From Actibacterium lipolyticum (GTDB taxonomy: Bacteria > Pseudomonadota > Alphaproteobacteria > Rhodobacterales > Rhodobacteraceae), in assembly GCF_900184935.1 (NCBI RefSeq), contig NZ_FXYE01000002.1, positions 434,001-498,000 on the forward strand: a stretch of 64,000 nucleotides of DNA, given 5' to 3'. The notes beneath the pieces were generated by a model. It made no database searches, was not told where the DNA came from, and worked only from the letters and a program-made list of their open reading frames with translations. How positions within the stretch are numbered: the first letter of the stretch is position 1; each line of letters opens with the position of its first letter. The position numbers were made by a program, and so were the translations under genes. Positions 9,054 through 18,557 of the stretch are shown in pieces.

Positions 9054-9440
9054 TCACCCCTGCGGTTGGCGCGCTGTTACTTCGATTTCGATCTTCATTT
9101 CAGGTTCCATAAGCGGACAACTGATCATTGTTGCCGCCGGCCGAACCTCACCAAAGAAATCCTGCAGAACCGGCCAGCACGCTTCAAAGTCTTTGGCATC
9201 GGGCAAAATATACCGGACGCGCACGACGTCGGCCATCGCACAGCCCGCTTCGGCAATCGCCTTTTCGATGGTTTCAAGCGCATTTCGGCACTGCTCTGAC
9301 ACGGTCTCGGGCATTTTCATGCTGGAATAGTCATAACCCGTCGTTCCGGAAACGAAGACCCAGCCATCTTGAACCACTGCACGGGAATAGCCGATCTTTG
9401 CTTCAAACGGCGATCCGGACGAGATGAGTTTACGAGTCAT
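9054..9440 (-). CDS. RidA family (YjgF/UK114) protein
   Basis: 128 residues, typical of the family. RidA proteins hydrolyse reactive enamine/imine intermediates from PLP enzymes; others serve in different small-molecule pathways. Seen: FEAKIGYSRAVVQDGWVFVSGTTG, QCRNALETIEKAIAEAG, and DVVRVRYIL, whose second arginine sits where the catalytic arginine of RidA is found. No operon partner, since the genes on both sides are separated by spacers. The exact subgroup is not clear. Confidence 0.88.
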   Translation of the reverse strand: MTRKLISSGSPFEAKIGYSRAVVQDGWVFVSGTTGYDYSSMKMPETVSEQCRNALETIEKAIAEAGCAMADVVRVRYILPDAKDFEACWPVLQDFFGEVRPAATMISCPLMEPEMKIEIEVTARQPQG

Positions 9441-9553
9441 ATGATATCCCTCAACTTTTTGCTTGATGACGCCTTTGGCCGAATTCCAAAGAAAGGTCCA
9501 GTTTCTATTTTCACCAAGCCGACTTAGCGCAACAAAAGCGAACCTGTTGAAAC

Positions 9554-9582
9554 AAAAAAGGCGGGCACATGGCCCGCCTTTC
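9554..9582 (-). terminator. Intrinsic terminator of clpX
   Basis: Perfect 10-base inverted repeat (AAAGGCGGGC and GCCCGCCTTT, 9558-9582) with a 5-base loop. On the minus strand it is followed by a run of Ts interrupted once. It lies about 20 bases past the clpX stop, a textbook rho-independent terminator. Confidence 0.88.
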
Positions 9583-9602
9583 GAAACGCTATAGAAGGTA
9601 GG

Positions 9603-10868
9603 TTAGCTTGCGCTAGCGCCCTCTTTCTTTTGATCGGCATAGATCATCAACGGAGCCGCGTCAGAATTTACGGCTTCCTCATTCACAACAACCTCTTCAA
9701 CCTCGGCCATGCCTGGCAGGTCGAACATGGTATCCAGCAAGATATCTTCCATGATCGACCGAAGGCCACGCGCGCCAGTCTTACGTTCGATTGCGCGCTT
9801 AGCGATGGCTTTCAGCGAATCGTCGGTAAAGGTCAGCTGGGTTTCTTCCAGTTCGAACAGGCGCTGGTACTGCTTGACCAAAGCGTTCTTCGGCTTCGTC
9901 AGAATGGTAACCAGTGCGTCTTCGTCCAGATCCTGCAGGGTTGCGATAACTGGCAAACGACCGACAAATTCTGGAATAAGACCGAACTTAAGCAGATCTT
10001 CGGGCTCCAGTTCGTTGAACATCTCGCCGACACCGCGTGTGTCGTTGTCTTTAACATCGGCACCGAAACCGATGCCCGATCCCTTACCGCGCTGAGCGAT
10101 AATCTTTTCAAGGCCAGCGAACGCGCCGCCGCAGATGAACAGGATATTGGTCGTATCGACCTGCAAGAATTCCTGCTGCGGGTGCTTGCGCCCCCCTTGT
10201 GGCGGAACCGATGCAACGGTGCCTTCCATGATCTTCAACAGGGCCTGCTGAACACCTTCGCCAGACACGTCGCGCGTGATGGAAGGGTTGTCAGACTTGC
10301 GGGTGATCTTATCAACTTCGTCGATGTAAACGATGCCGCGCTGCGCGCGTTCAACGTTGTATTCGGATGCCTGAAGCAGCTTCAGGATAATGTTTTCAAC
10401 ATCTTCGCCCACATAACCGGCTTCGGTCAGGGTGGTCGCATCGGCCATCGTGAACGGTACATCAAGGATACGGGCCAGCGTTTGCGCCAGAAGCGTTTTA
10501 CCGCAGCCGGTTGGGCCGATCAGCATGATGTTGGATTTCGCCAGTTCGATGTCGCCCGATTTGGACGCATGGTTCAGACGCTTATAGTGGTTGTGAACCG
10601 CGACAGACAGAACCCGCTTGGCGTGCGCCTGACCGATAACGTAATCGTCCAGAACTTCGCAAATCTCTTTCGGTGTTGGGACACCTTCAGAAGATTTAAG
10701 CCCGGCCGACTTTGTCTCTTCACGGATGATATCCATGCAAAGCTCGACACATTCATCGCAAATGAAGACTGTCGGGCCGGCGATGAGCTTGCGCACCTCA
10801 TGTTGGCTTTTGCCGCAGAACGAGCAGTAAAGCGTATTTTTGGAGTCGCTGCCGGAGTTATTCGCCAT
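9603..10868 (-). CDS. clpX: ATP-dependent Clp protease ATP-binding subunit ClpX
   Basis: 421 residues. AAA+ unfoldase that feeds substrates to ClpP. An N-terminal C4 zinc finger (C15, C18, C37, C40) binds adaptors and substrates; then Walker A GPTGCGKT, Walker [11 protein letters not shown], and a sensor-2 arginine in GARGLR. It follows clpP on the same strand after a 137-base spacer and has its own terminator. Start: the ATG at 10868 with AGAGGA upstream gives the conserved N-terminus; in-frame extension upstream lacks homology. Confidence 0.97.
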   Translation of the reverse strand: MANNSGSDSKNTLYCSFCGKSQHEVRKLIAGPTVFICDECVELCMDIIREETKSAGLKSSEGVPTPKEICEVLDDYVIGQAHAKRVLSVAVHNHYKRLNHASKSGDIELAKSNIMLIGPTGCGKTLLAQTLARILDVPFTMADATTLTEAGYVGEDVENIILKLLQASEYNVERAQRGIVYIDEVDKITRKSDNPSITRDVSGEGVQQALLKIMEGTVASVPPQGGRKHPQQEFLQVDTTNILFICGGAFAGLEKIIAQRGKGSGIGFGADVKDNDTRGVGEMFNELEPEDLLKFGLIPEFVGRLPVIATLQDLDEDALVTILTKPKNALVKQYQRLFELEETQLTFTDDSLKAIAKRAIERKTGARGLRSIMEDILLDTMFDLPGMAEVEEVVVNEEAVNSDAAPLMIYADQKKEGASAS

Positions 10869-11005
10869 GTTCATCCTCTGAAGCTCGTTGTACCGCATTT
10901 TGCCTGCGGTCGCGTCAGGCTGATCTGATATTCCCACCAACCTATGGCAGGTATTTTCCGGGTACAACGCCAAAATCTGGCGCTGCACCCGATCTTCACC
11001 GGTGC

Positions 11006-11638
11006 TTAGCTTGCAGCACCTTCAATTTTCTCACGGTTTTCGACGATTTCGTCGATCAGGCCCCATTCTTTCGCATCTTCGGGCGACATGAAATTGTCCC
11101 GTTCCAGCGCATCAACGACCGCTTTCATCTTCTGACCGGTGTGGCGAACATAGATTTCGTTCAACCGGTCTTTCAGCTTCTGCGTTTCCTGTGCGTGAAT
11201 CATGATGTCGGTCGCCTGACCCTGATACCCACCCGATGGTTGGTGAACCATGACGCGGCTGTTAGGCAGCGAAAAGCGCATGCCTTTTTCACCAGCAGCC
11301 AGCAACAGCGAACCCATCGACGCCGCCTGCCCCACAACCAGTGTGGAAACCTTTGGTTTGATGTACTGCATCGTGTCGTAGATCGACAAACCGGATGTCA
11401 CAACGCCGCCGGGGCTGTTGATATACATCGAAATCTCTTTGGTCGGGTTCTCAGCCTCTAGGTGCAAAAGCTGTGCCACGATCAGCGACGACATGCCGTC
11501 ATGGATCGGGCCGGTGATAAAGATGATACGTTCTTTCAGCAGACGCGAAAAAATATCATATGCCCGTTCGCCGCGCGAAGTCTGCTCGACCACCATCGGA
11601 ACAAGCGTGTTCATGTAAGTCTCTAAAGGATCGTTCAT
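11006..11638 (-). CDS. clpP: ATP-dependent Clp protease proteolytic subunit
   Basis: 210 residues. Serine peptidase that forms two stacked heptamer rings and works with ClpX. The catalytic serine is in [13 protein letters not shown], the histidine in MVHQPSGG, and the aspartate in the later [13 protein letters not shown] part. The chosen ATG at 11638 gives [20 protein letters not shown], the N-terminus usual in Rhodobacteraceae; another ATG nine codons upstream (11665) is possible, and neither has a strong ribosome site. Upstream gene of the clpP-clpX pair. Confidence 0.96.
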   Translation of the reverse strand: MNDPLETYMNTLVPMVVEQTSRGERAYDIFSRLLKERIIFITGPIHDGMSSLIVAQLLHLEAENPTKEISMYINSPGGVVTSGLSIYDTMQYIKPKVSTLVVGQAASMGSLLLAAGEKGMRFSLPNSRVMVHQPSGGYQGQATDIMIHAQETQKLKDRLNEIYVRHTGQKMKAVVDALERDNFMSPEDAKEWGLIDEIVENREKIEGAAS

Positions 11639-11874
11639 TTCGCTCTGCCTGTTGCTTTGGGCCATCTGTAGCCCGAGAAACCTTACAGAGTCTTAGGCGC
11701 GCGTCCCGGTGGCTGCAAGTGCCTGCCACACCAGATTGCAGCGCTTGCGCAACACCTGATGCGCCAACTGCGTTGATTTGTTACGAAATCCGGCAAAACG
11801 CACACGTTTTTTTGTGTGGCGCAGCTTACTTTTTTGCGGTCTTACGTGTCTCAGAAAAATGGGAGAAGTCATTT

Positions 11875-13080
11875 ATGAAGCGTCTGTTAACAGCCCTTGC
11901 CGTGTCGGCCCTTGCCGCCCCCGCCTTCGCGGACCCCAACCCCGATGATTGGAATTCCGTCCTGACCGAAGCAGACGGACAGACTGTTTACTGGAACGCG
12001 TGGGGTGGTTCGACCGCCACCAATGACTTCATCCGCTGGGCTGGCGATCAGATTTCCGAACGGTATGGCGTTACGCTGGAACATGTAAAGCTTTCCGACA
12101 CCGCAGATGCCGTAAGCCGTGTTCTGGCCGAAAAGACTGCTGGCAAAGACGAAGGCGGCGCTGTTGACCTTATCTGGATCAACGGCGCGAATTTCGCAGC
12201 CATGAAAGACGCCGGTCTGCTTTATGGCCCGTGGGCGCAGTCCCTTCCCAACTGGGATTTGGTGGATGTCGAGGGCAAACCCGCCGTGACGTCGGATTTC
12301 ACCGTGCCAACCGATGGGCTGGAAAGCCCGTGGGCCATGGCGCAGGTCGTCTTCTACTATGATACCGCCCGCCTTCCGGCCCCGCCCAAATCCATGTCTG
12401 AACTTATGGAATGGTCCGCAAACAACCCCGGTCGGTTCACCTTTCCCCAGCCGCCCGATTTCCTTGGCACGACGTTCCTGAAACAGGCGCTTTACGGGCT
12501 GGTGACGGACCCCGCCGTTCTACAAGGCCCCGCCGATGCGGCCGATTATAACGCGACCACCGAACCGCTGTGGGCCTATCTTGCCGATCTGACACCGCAG
12601 CTGTGGCGTTCGGGCCGGGCGTATCCCCAAACCGGGCCGCGCCAGATTCAGTTGATGGCCGACGGTGAAATCGACCTTGCGATTTCCTTTAGCCCCGGCG
12701 AGGCATCCACCGCGATTGCAAACGGCGAACTGCCCGACACCGTCCGCACCTTCGTTATGGACGGCGGCACAATCGGCAACGCCAGCTTCGTGGCGATCCC
12801 TTACAACGCGTCAGCCAAGGCCGGTGCCATGGTTCTGGCCGACTTCCTGTTGTCGCCACAGGCACAGGCCCGCGCGCAAGACCCCAATGTTTTGGGTTAT
12901 GGCACCGTACTGGCCATGGACAAACTGCTCCCCGAGGATCGCGTCCGCTTCGACGCGCTAGAGCTGGGCATCGCGACCCTTTCCCCGGCCGAACTGGGCA
13001 ACGCCTTGCCCGAACCTCATCCTAGCTGGATGACCCGGATCGAGGAAGACTGGACCGCCCGTTTCGGCGTGGCCCAGTAA
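11875..13080 (+). CDS. YnjB-type ABC transporter substrate-binding protein
   Basis: 401 residues with a Sec signal peptide (MKRLLTALAVSALAAPAFA). The mature protein follows the YnjB family of extracellular solute-binding proteins (YWNAWGGSTATNDFIRWAG, VDLIWINGANFAAMKDAGLLYGPW, LISFSPGEAS-like region). The permease and ATPase of the same system follow directly, so it is a complete YnjBCD-type importer; the ligand is not established (thiamine-like and metal ligands have been suggested for relatives). GGGAG stands nine bases before the ATG. Confidence 0.88.
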   Translation: MKRLLTALAVSALAAPAFADPNPDDWNSVLTEADGQTVYWNAWGGSTATNDFIRWAGDQISERYGVTLEHVKLSDTADAVSRVLAEKTAGKDEGGAVDLIWINGANFAAMKDAGLLYGPWAQSLPNWDLVDVEGKPAVTSDFTVPTDGLESPWAMAQVVFYYDTARLPAPPKSMSELMEWSANNPGRFTFPQPPDFLGTTFLKQALYGLVTDPAVLQGPADAADYNATTEPLWAYLADLTPQLWRSGRAYPQTGPRQIQLMADGEIDLAISFSPGEASTAIANGELPDTVRTFVMDGGTIGNASFVAIPYNASAKAGAMVLADFLLSPQAQARAQDPNVLGYGTVLAMDKLLPEDRVRFDALELGIATLSPAELGNALPEPHPSWMTRIEEDWTARFGVAQ

Positions 13081-13083
13081 CCC

Positions 13084-14760
13084 ATGCGCCTTGCCCCGGC
13101 GCTGACGCTTTTGTTGTTGATTGGTCCCGTTCTTGCGGGGCTAATCGGCACGATTGCGCCCGCGCTGGGGTATTTCCCTGCCATCGGCGGCACCACCCTG
13201 TCGCTGGACGCACTGCGCGCGCTCTTTGATTGGCCCGGCGTTTTCGCGGCCGCCCGGTTAAGTGTCAGCACCGGGGTCGTGGCAACCCTGCTATCGCTAC
13301 TGATCACCGCGCTGATCCTGGCGGGATGGTCCGGCACCCGCGCCTTTCGTTGGATCGAAAGGGCGCTGTCCCCGCTTTTGTCAGTGCCCCACGCTGCCGC
13401 GGCCTTTGGCATCGCCTTTCTGATCGCCCCCTCGGGTTGGATCGCGCGCGCGTTCTCCCCATGGCTAACAGGATGGACCCGCCCGCCCGACCTGCTGATC
13501 CTTCAAGACCCGTGGGGCATCGCCATGACGCTTGCCCTGATCACAAAAGAAGTACCTTTCCTTTTGCTGATGTCCATCGCGGCCCTACCACAAGCACAAC
13601 CGCGCCGCAGTCTGACCATCGCGCAATCCTTGGGCTATTCGCGGGTCACTGGTTGGCTAAAGGCAGTATTTCCACGCATCTATGCGCAAATCCGTCTGCC
13701 GGTTTATGCCGTTCTGGCCTATTCCATGTCGGTGGTTGATGTCGCCATAATCCTTGGCCCGAACACACCGCCCACACTGGCCGTCCAAATCGTGCGCTGG
13801 ATGGGCGACCCTGACCTAACGATGCGCTATATCGCGGGTGCAGGCGCAATGCTGCAACTGTGCCTTGTCATCGCGACCCTGCTGATGTGGCGCGGCGCAG
13901 AAAGCGTCGTCGCCAAGCTTGGCTGTCATTGGGCAGAACGTGGCGGCCGGGGCAAGTGGGACGCAATTCTAAAGTGGTTTGCCCTGCTGTTGGCTGTCAC
14001 AACCGTCGCCGCCGTTCTGCTGGGGCTGGCCGGGCTAGCCGTTTGGTCCGTCGCTGGCTTTTGGAGCTTTCCGAACACCCTCCCAGACACCCTGTCTTTG
14101 CGCACATGGATGCGCCATGGGGCCAGCCTTTGGGACCCGACTTTTGAAACCCTTCTTATCGCCGGGGCCTCAACACTAATCGCGCTTGCCCTGACGCTAG
14201 CCTGCCTAGAGGCGGAATTTCGCTTCGGGTTCAAAAAGGGGCGCGGCGGGATGTGGTTGCTGTACCTACCGTTGTTGATCCCACAAATCGCCTTCCTTCC
14301 GGGGCTGCAAACGCTGGCGCTGATGGCCGGGGCCGATATGGGGCGCGGCGTCGTGATCTTTGGGCATGTGGTCTTTGTGCTGCCCTATGTCATGCTGTCG
14401 TTAAGCGACCCTTACGAAAGCTGGGACAGGCGCCATGCCACCGTCGCCGCCGCCCTTGGCGCGCGCGCCAACCGCATCTTCTGGACCGTACGAATGCCGA
14501 TGCTGCTGGCCCCCGTTCTTACCGCTGCCGCCGTTGGTTTTGCGGTGTCGGTCGGGCAATACCTTCCCACGCTGCTGATTGGCGCAGGCCGGGTGCAAAC
14601 CCTAACAACAGAGGCTGTCGCGCTTGCGTCAGGCGGTGACAGGCGCATCATCGGGGTTTACGCCTTGGCACAAACCGGGGTGGTGTTTCTGAGCTTTGCC
14701 GCCGCCATCGCCCTGCCGCGCATTGTGTGGCTAAATCGCCGCGCGCTGAGAGAGGCATAA
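13084..14760 (+). CDS. YnjC-type double-length ABC permease
   Basis: 558 residues, about twice a standard permease, built of two related halves with roughly twelve membrane helices. Each half has an EAA-type loop for contact with the ATPase (AQSLGYSRVTGWLKAVFPRI in the first, AALGARANRIFWTVRMPML in the second). It starts 3 bases after the binding protein gene and its stop overlaps the ATG of the ATPase gene by one base, so one transcript is expected. The double permease with one ATPase is characteristic of YnjC. Confidence 0.87.
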   Translation: MRLAPALTLLLLIGPVLAGLIGTIAPALGYFPAIGGTTLSLDALRALFDWPGVFAAARLSVSTGVVATLLSLLITALILAGWSGTRAFRWIERALSPLLSVPHAAAAFGIAFLIAPSGWIARAFSPWLTGWTRPPDLLILQDPWGIAMTLALITKEVPFLLLMSIAALPQAQPRRSLTIAQSLGYSRVTGWLKAVFPRIYAQIRLPVYAVLAYSMSVVDVAIILGPNTPPTLAVQIVRWMGDPDLTMRYIAGAGAMLQLCLVIATLLMWRGAESVVAKLGCHWAERGGRGKWDAILKWFALLLAVTTVAAVLLGLAGLAVWSVAGFWSFPNTLPDTLSLRTWMRHGASLWDPTFETLLIAGASTLIALALTLACLEAEFRFGFKKGRGGMWLLYLPLLIPQIAFLPGLQTLALMAGADMGRGVVIFGHVVFVLPYVMLSLSDPYESWDRRHATVAAALGARANRIFWTVRMPMLLAPVLTAAAVGFAVSVGQYLPTLLIGAGRVQTLTTEAVALASGGDRRIIGVYALAQTGVVFLSFAAAIALPRIVWLNRRALREA

Positions 14761-15404
14761 TGACAACCGGACTACACCTTCAAAATCTGTGCGTTCTTCA
14801 AGGCGGTGCCCCGCTGGTTGCCCTAGACGCCCACATCGCCCCGGGCGAGGTTCTGACCGTGATGGGCCCCTCCGGCGTTGGCAAATCGACGTTGCTGGCG
14901 GCCATTACCGGCACCCTGCCCCATGGCTTCACCATCGAAGGGCGCATCGTGTTGAACGGTATTGATGTCACCGACCTGCGCCCCGAACAGCGCCACATCG
15001 GCATCCTGTTCCAAGAAGAGCTGTTGTTCCCCCACCTGTCCGTCGGCGGCAACCTCGCCTTCGGGCTTCCGCCCACACCTCGGGGCCGCACGGCGCGGCG
15101 TGCGAAAGTGGATGCCGCACTGAAAGAGGTCGACCTGCCCGGTTTCGCACAGCGCGACCCCGCCACCCTGTCCGGCGGCCAAAAGGCCCGCGTGGCATTG
15201 ATGCGCATGTTGCTAAGCGACCCCAAGGCGCTGTTGCTGGACGAAGCGTTTTCCCGCCTTGATACTGCCCTGCGCGCCCAAGTGCGTCAGTTGGTGTTTG
15301 ACCGGGCAAAGGCCCGCGCCTTGCCTGTGCTGATGGTCACCCATGACGCGGAAGACGCGAAAGCAGCCGGTGGCAATATCGTGGAAATTACCGCCCAGGG
15401 CTAA
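14760..15404 (+). CDS. YnjD-type ABC transporter ATP-binding protein
   Basis: 214 residues, a single nucleotide-binding domain without extra C-terminal domain. Walker A GPSGVGKST, Q-loop LFQEELLFPHL, signature LSGGQKARVALMR, and Walker B ALLLDEAFSRLD, where Ala replaces the more usual Pro after DE, as in other YnjD proteins. H-loop VTHDAEDA. The ATG at 14760 shares its A with the stop of the permease gene. It ends 3 bases before the convergent modC. Confidence 0.9.
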   Translation: MTTGLHLQNLCVLQGGAPLVALDAHIAPGEVLTVMGPSGVGKSTLLAAITGTLPHGFTIEGRIVLNGIDVTDLRPEQRHIGILFQEELLFPHLSVGGNLAFGLPPTPRGRTARRAKVDAALKEVDLPGFAQRDPATLSGGQKARVALMRMLLSDPKALLLDEAFSRLDTALRAQVRQLVFDRAKARALPVLMVTHDAEDAKAAGGNIVEITAQG

Positions 15405-15407
15405 GTG

Positions 15408-16496
15408 TCAAAGCACGCGGCGATCAAAAGAGATGGCTTTCAGAACAGCGAACACCGGCTGCCCCACCGCCAAGCCAAGCTGTGAAACCGCCGCGCGGGT
15501 CACGCGAGCACGCAGACATTGCGAACCAACGGCCACGAAAACTTCGGCAAATGCGGTTTCGGTTTCTTCGATGATCTCTGTCACCTGCCCAGAAAGGATG
15601 TTCTGCGCACTTAGGCCGATGGGCGGGCTGGTCGCCAGCAAAACATCGCGCGCCCGAACACGAAGCTGAACCACATCGCCAACCGCGACCTTTGCGGCGG
15701 GCATCGACAGGGTTTGACCTTCAAGTTCCAACCGCGTCAGTCGAAACGCCTCATCCGCACCGCTAACACGCGCGTTTAGGATAACGCCCGCCTCAAACCG
15801 GCTTCCGCCCGCGTCCAGATCCAACCGAGCGAACGTTTCGGCCAGCGGGCCAGCCGCCGTAACGCGCCCATCGCCGATAACGATCATATCGCCCGCGATC
15901 CGTGTCACCTCATCAATGGCATGGGTCACATAGAGAACTGGCAAACCAAACGCGTCTGGCAGACGAGCGATATAGGGCAAAATCTGTGCCTTGCGCCGCA
16001 TATCAAGGCCCGACAGCGGTTCATCCATCAACAGCAGTCGTGGCCGTGCCAACAACGCGCGACCCATCGCGACCCGCTGCCGTTCCCCCCCCGACAACGA
16101 AGCCGGACGGCGCGCAAGCAACGGCCCCAGATCCAGCGCGTGAACAACCGCATCGCGCGAAATTGGCGAAGCACCGTTCGAGCGCTTGTCGGCAAAGTTC
16201 AAGTTCCCGGCCACCGTCAGATGGCCAAACAGCCGTGCATCCTGAAACACCATACCGACGCCGCGTTTATGGGGCGGCACAAAGACCCGGTCATCGCTGT
16301 CTTGCCAGACATCACCATCAAAGGCGATGCGCCCGCTGCCGTCAGCTTCCAGCCCCGCAATCGCGCGCAGAACCGTGCTTTTGCCCGCGCCCGACGGCCC
16401 GAACAGCGCGGTAATTCCCGTCAGATCGGCATCATGCACGATGTTCATGGCGAAATCGCCGCGTGCCAGTTGCAGGTTCAGGGAAAGCTTGTTCAT
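15408..16496 (-). CDS. modC: Molybdate ABC transporter ATP-binding protein
   Basis: 362 residues: an ATPase domain (Walker A GPSGAGKST, signature LSGGERQRVAMGRAL, Walker B LLLMDEPLSGLD) followed by a C-terminal TOBE domain (about 290-360, VAVGDVVQLRVRARDVLLAT) that binds oxyanions in ModC. It powers uptake of molybdate for molybdenum cofactor enzymes. Last gene of modA-modB-modC; it starts 3 bases after modB ends. Confidence 0.95.
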   Translation of the reverse strand: MNKLSLNLQLARGDFAMNIVHDADLTGITALFGPSGAGKSTVLRAIAGLEADGSGRIAFDGDVWQDSDDRVFVPPHKRGVGMVFQDARLFGHLTVAGNLNFADKRSNGASPISRDAVVHALDLGPLLARRPASLSGGERQRVAMGRALLARPRLLLMDEPLSGLDMRRKAQILPYIARLPDAFGLPVLYVTHAIDEVTRIAGDMIVIGDGRVTAAGPLAETFARLDLDAGGSRFEAGVILNARVSGADEAFRLTRLELEGQTLSMPAAKVAVGDVVQLRVRARDVLLATSPPIGLSAQNILSGQVTEIIEETETAFAEVFVAVGSQCLRARVTRAAVSQLGLAVGQPVFAVLKAISFDRRVL

Positions 16497-16499
16497 CCC

Positions 16500-17177
16500 C
16501 TACCCCACATGCACAGGGAAACGACGGTTCATGCTGTAAACGAACAGCAGGATGAGGAAGGAAAACACCAGCAGCCCAGCCGACAGGACATGCGCCTCGC
16601 TGTAATTGATCGTCTCAACATGTTCGTAAATCGCGATCGAGATCACTTTGGTCTTGCCGGGAATGTTCCCGCCCACCATCAGAACGACGCCAAATTCGCC
16701 AATCGTATGGGCAAAGCTAAGAACCGTCGCCGTCAGGTACCCGCGCGCGGACATTGGCAACACCACCGAAAAGAACGCATCCCACGGGCCCGCACGCAGG
16801 CTGGCGGCTGCTTCCAATGGGGCGCGGCCCAGCGCCTCAAACGCGGACTGAAGCGGTTGCACCATGAACGGCAGCGAATACAGACACGACGCCACGACCA
16901 ACCCCGTGAATGAGAATGTCAGGGTATCCCCCGTCACGTCGCGCCACGCCGCCCCAAGCGGCGCAGACGGGCTGAGGAAGATCAGCAGGTAAAAGCCCAA
17001 CACCGTTGGCGGCAGCACCAGCGGCAACGCCGTGATCGCCTCTATGATCGGTTTCATCCGGCCCCGACTTTGCGCCAGCCACCATGCCAATGGCGTGCCG
17101 ATCAACAGCAACACACCGGTCGTGACCGCTGCCAGCCGAAGGGTAAGCCACAGGGGGGCAAGGTCTGGCAACTCCAC
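16500..17177 (-). CDS. modB: Molybdate ABC transporter permease
   Basis: 225 residues with five to six membrane helices and the EAA-type loop (EAAASLRAGPWDAFFSVVLP) that docks ModC; TIGEFGVVLMVGGNIPGKT is a ModB hallmark. It starts with GTG at 17177, preceded by GGAG eight bases upstream, and lies 5 bases after modA. Confidence 0.95.
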   Translation of the reverse strand: MELPDLAPLWLTLRLAAVTTGVLLLIGTPLAWWLAQSRGRMKPIIEAITALPLVLPPTVLGFYLLIFLSPSAPLGAAWRDVTGDTLTFSFTGLVVASCLYSLPFMVQPLQSAFEALGRAPLEAAASLRAGPWDAFFSVVLPMSARGYLTATVLSFAHTIGEFGVVLMVGGNIPGKTKVISIAIYEHVETINYSEAHVLSAGLLVFSFLILLFVYSMNRRFPVHVG

Positions 17178-17182
17178 CTGCG

Positions 17183-17944
17183 CTACTCCACCAAATAACC
17201 GAAACGAGAGATTACGCTTCGCGCCGCATCCCCCTGCAAATATTCAAGAAAGGCAAGGCCACCCTCGCTTTGCGCGTTCAGTAACACGGCGTCTTGGCGG
17301 ATCGGGTCGTAAAGTTCGGCAGGAACATCCCAGCGACTGCCCGCCGTCGCGTTGCGCGGGCTAAGCACGGCTGAAAGGGCGACGAAGCCCATATCGGCAT
17401 TGCCCGTCGCCACCATTGAAAACGTCTGTCCGATGTTTTGCCCCATCACCAGCTTTCCCTGCACCACATCCGTTAGGCCAAGTGTGGCCACGGCCTGTTC
17501 TGCCGCAGCACCATATGGCGCAAGTGCGGGGTTGGCCATTGCGACGAACCGCGTATCCGGGTCGGTGATCGCTGCCGTGCCATCGCCGTTTATCCGCCCC
17601 TCTTTCGGGCTCCACAGGGTCAACTGGCCGATGGCATAGGTGAAACGCGTTCCCGCCACAGCGTCCCCTTCAGCGATTAAGCGGGCGGGACGGTCCTGAT
17701 CGGCCGCAAGCATCGCGTCAAACGGAGCGCCTGCTTTCACCTGCGCGTAAAGCTTACCGGTGGAGCCAGCCGACACCAACAGGTCATAGGGGTACGCGGC
17801 TTCGAACATTGGTTCGATTTCCGCGACCACCTCGGCGAAATTTGCAGCCACCGCGACAATTACTGTTTCTTGGGACCAAGCTGGGCGCACAGCACAAAGC
17901 AGCGCGGTGCCAGCGAACCACAGGCGCCAGCGGCTAAACCTCAT
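17183..17944 (-). CDS. modA: Molybdate ABC transporter substrate-binding protein
   Basis: 253 residues. Signal peptide (RLWFAGTALLCAVRPAWSQ) then a ModA domain: VAVAANFAEV, SAGSTGKLYAQVKAGAPFDAML (oxyanion-binding serines), LVMGQNIGQTFSMVATGNADMGFVA and YDPIRQDAVLL. Periplasmic receptor that hands molybdate (or tungstate) to ModBC. Its first 11 bases overlap the 3' end of the potassium channel gene upstream, so the two are very likely co-transcribed. I see no ModE box. Confidence 0.93.
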   Translation of the reverse strand: MRFSRWRLWFAGTALLCAVRPAWSQETVIVAVAANFAEVVAEIEPMFEAAYPYDLLVSAGSTGKLYAQVKAGAPFDAMLAADQDRPARLIAEGDAVAGTRFTYAIGQLTLWSPKEGRINGDGTAAITDPDTRFVAMANPALAPYGAAAEQAVATLGLTDVVQGKLVMGQNIGQTFSMVATGNADMGFVALSAVLSPRNATAGSRWDVPAELYDPIRQDAVLLNAQSEGGLAFLEYLQGDAARSVISRFGYLVE

Positions 17945-18377
17945 CTGATCGCCCCTCTACCTGTTCTGAACGGACCCGGCGCAGGATTTCGACCAGCATC
18001 GCAGTGAAAAGCCCCATGTTTAACAACCCATTCGCGGCCGCCATCCCACCAAGAATGCGCCATTCCAAGGGCAGCAGGATGTCGCCAAACCCAAGCGTCG
18101 TAAACGCCACGATTGAAAAATAAGTTGCCGGTTCCAGCGCGTCAAAAACATCCAAAACCACAAAGGCCAACGCCCAGACCCAAACCGACGCGGTCAACAC
18201 GGTCAGCACCATCAGCACCGCACCAATCAACACAAGCGCCAGCTTTGGCGCGTGTGGGCGGCGCACCAACCAACGGCCCAGCATTGTCAGCAATCCTTCG
18301 GCAATCCAAAAGCCGATTGCGGCGATCACGATGGTGATAAGGATCAGGATGGTGCCGATGAAAATTTGGTGAACCAT
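17934..18377 (-). CDS. Two-helix potassium channel family protein
   Basis: 147 residues. Two hydrophobic segments precede and one follows a pore loop with TTLGFGDI, a potassium-channel selectivity filter in which Leu-Gly-Phe-Gly replaces the more common Val-Gly-Tyr-Gly. No cytoplasmic ligand-binding (RCK) domain is attached. It probably forms tetrameric ion channels in the inner membrane. It overlaps modA by 11 bases, an unexpected pairing. A CTTATG/CATAAG inverted repeat (18386-18391 and 18408-18413) just upstream of the ATG might be an operator. Confidence 0.85.
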   Translation of the reverse strand: MVHQIFIGTILILITIVIAAIGFWIAEGLLTMLGRWLVRRPHAPKLALVLIGAVLMVLTVLTASVWVWALAFVVLDVFDALEPATYFSIVAFTTLGFGDILLPLEWRILGGMAAANGLLNMGLFTAMLVEILRRVRSEQVEGRSDEV

Positions 18378-18481
18378 GCGCCCCCCTTATGCCGAATGTC
18401 TGACCAACATAAGACAAGAGCACGCCACGCCCCGCAAGGCGCAAATTTCCACCAGGGTAAGGGCCACATATTGGCGCGGCT

Positions 18482-18501
18482 ACGGCGTGCCAGAACGCCG
18501 T
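18482..18501. repeat. Hairpin between the channel gene and the Reb cluster
   Basis: ACGGCGT and ACGCCGT form a perfect 7-base stem with a 6-base loop. On the plus strand it is followed by TTTT, but no plus-strand gene ends here; on the minus strand it lies just past the stem-loop at 18513-18541 and may reinforce termination of the Reb transcript. Confidence 0.5.
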
Positions 18502-18512
18502 TTTCACACGAA

Positions 18513-18541
18513 ATGAAGGCGCACGAAATGGGCGCCTTCAT
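18513..18541 (-). terminator. Probable terminator of the Reb cluster
   Basis: Perfect 10-base inverted repeat ATGAAGGCGC/GCGCCTTCAT with a 9-base loop, 17 bases past the stop of the last Reb gene. On the minus strand only three Ts follow, so it may be weak or act as an mRNA end stabiliser. Confidence 0.6.
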
Positions 18542-18557
18542 CTTGATCATCGTCTGC

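Noticed and set aside
9630-10928. Open frame of 432 codons antisense to clpX
   Set aside because: Shadow frame; mirrors clpX codons, no recognisable protein.
18386-18413. CTTATG/CATAAG repeat before the potassium channel gene as a molybdate (ModE) site
   Set aside because: Does not resemble the ModE box I know; arms are only six bases, so kept as a side note in the channel entry.
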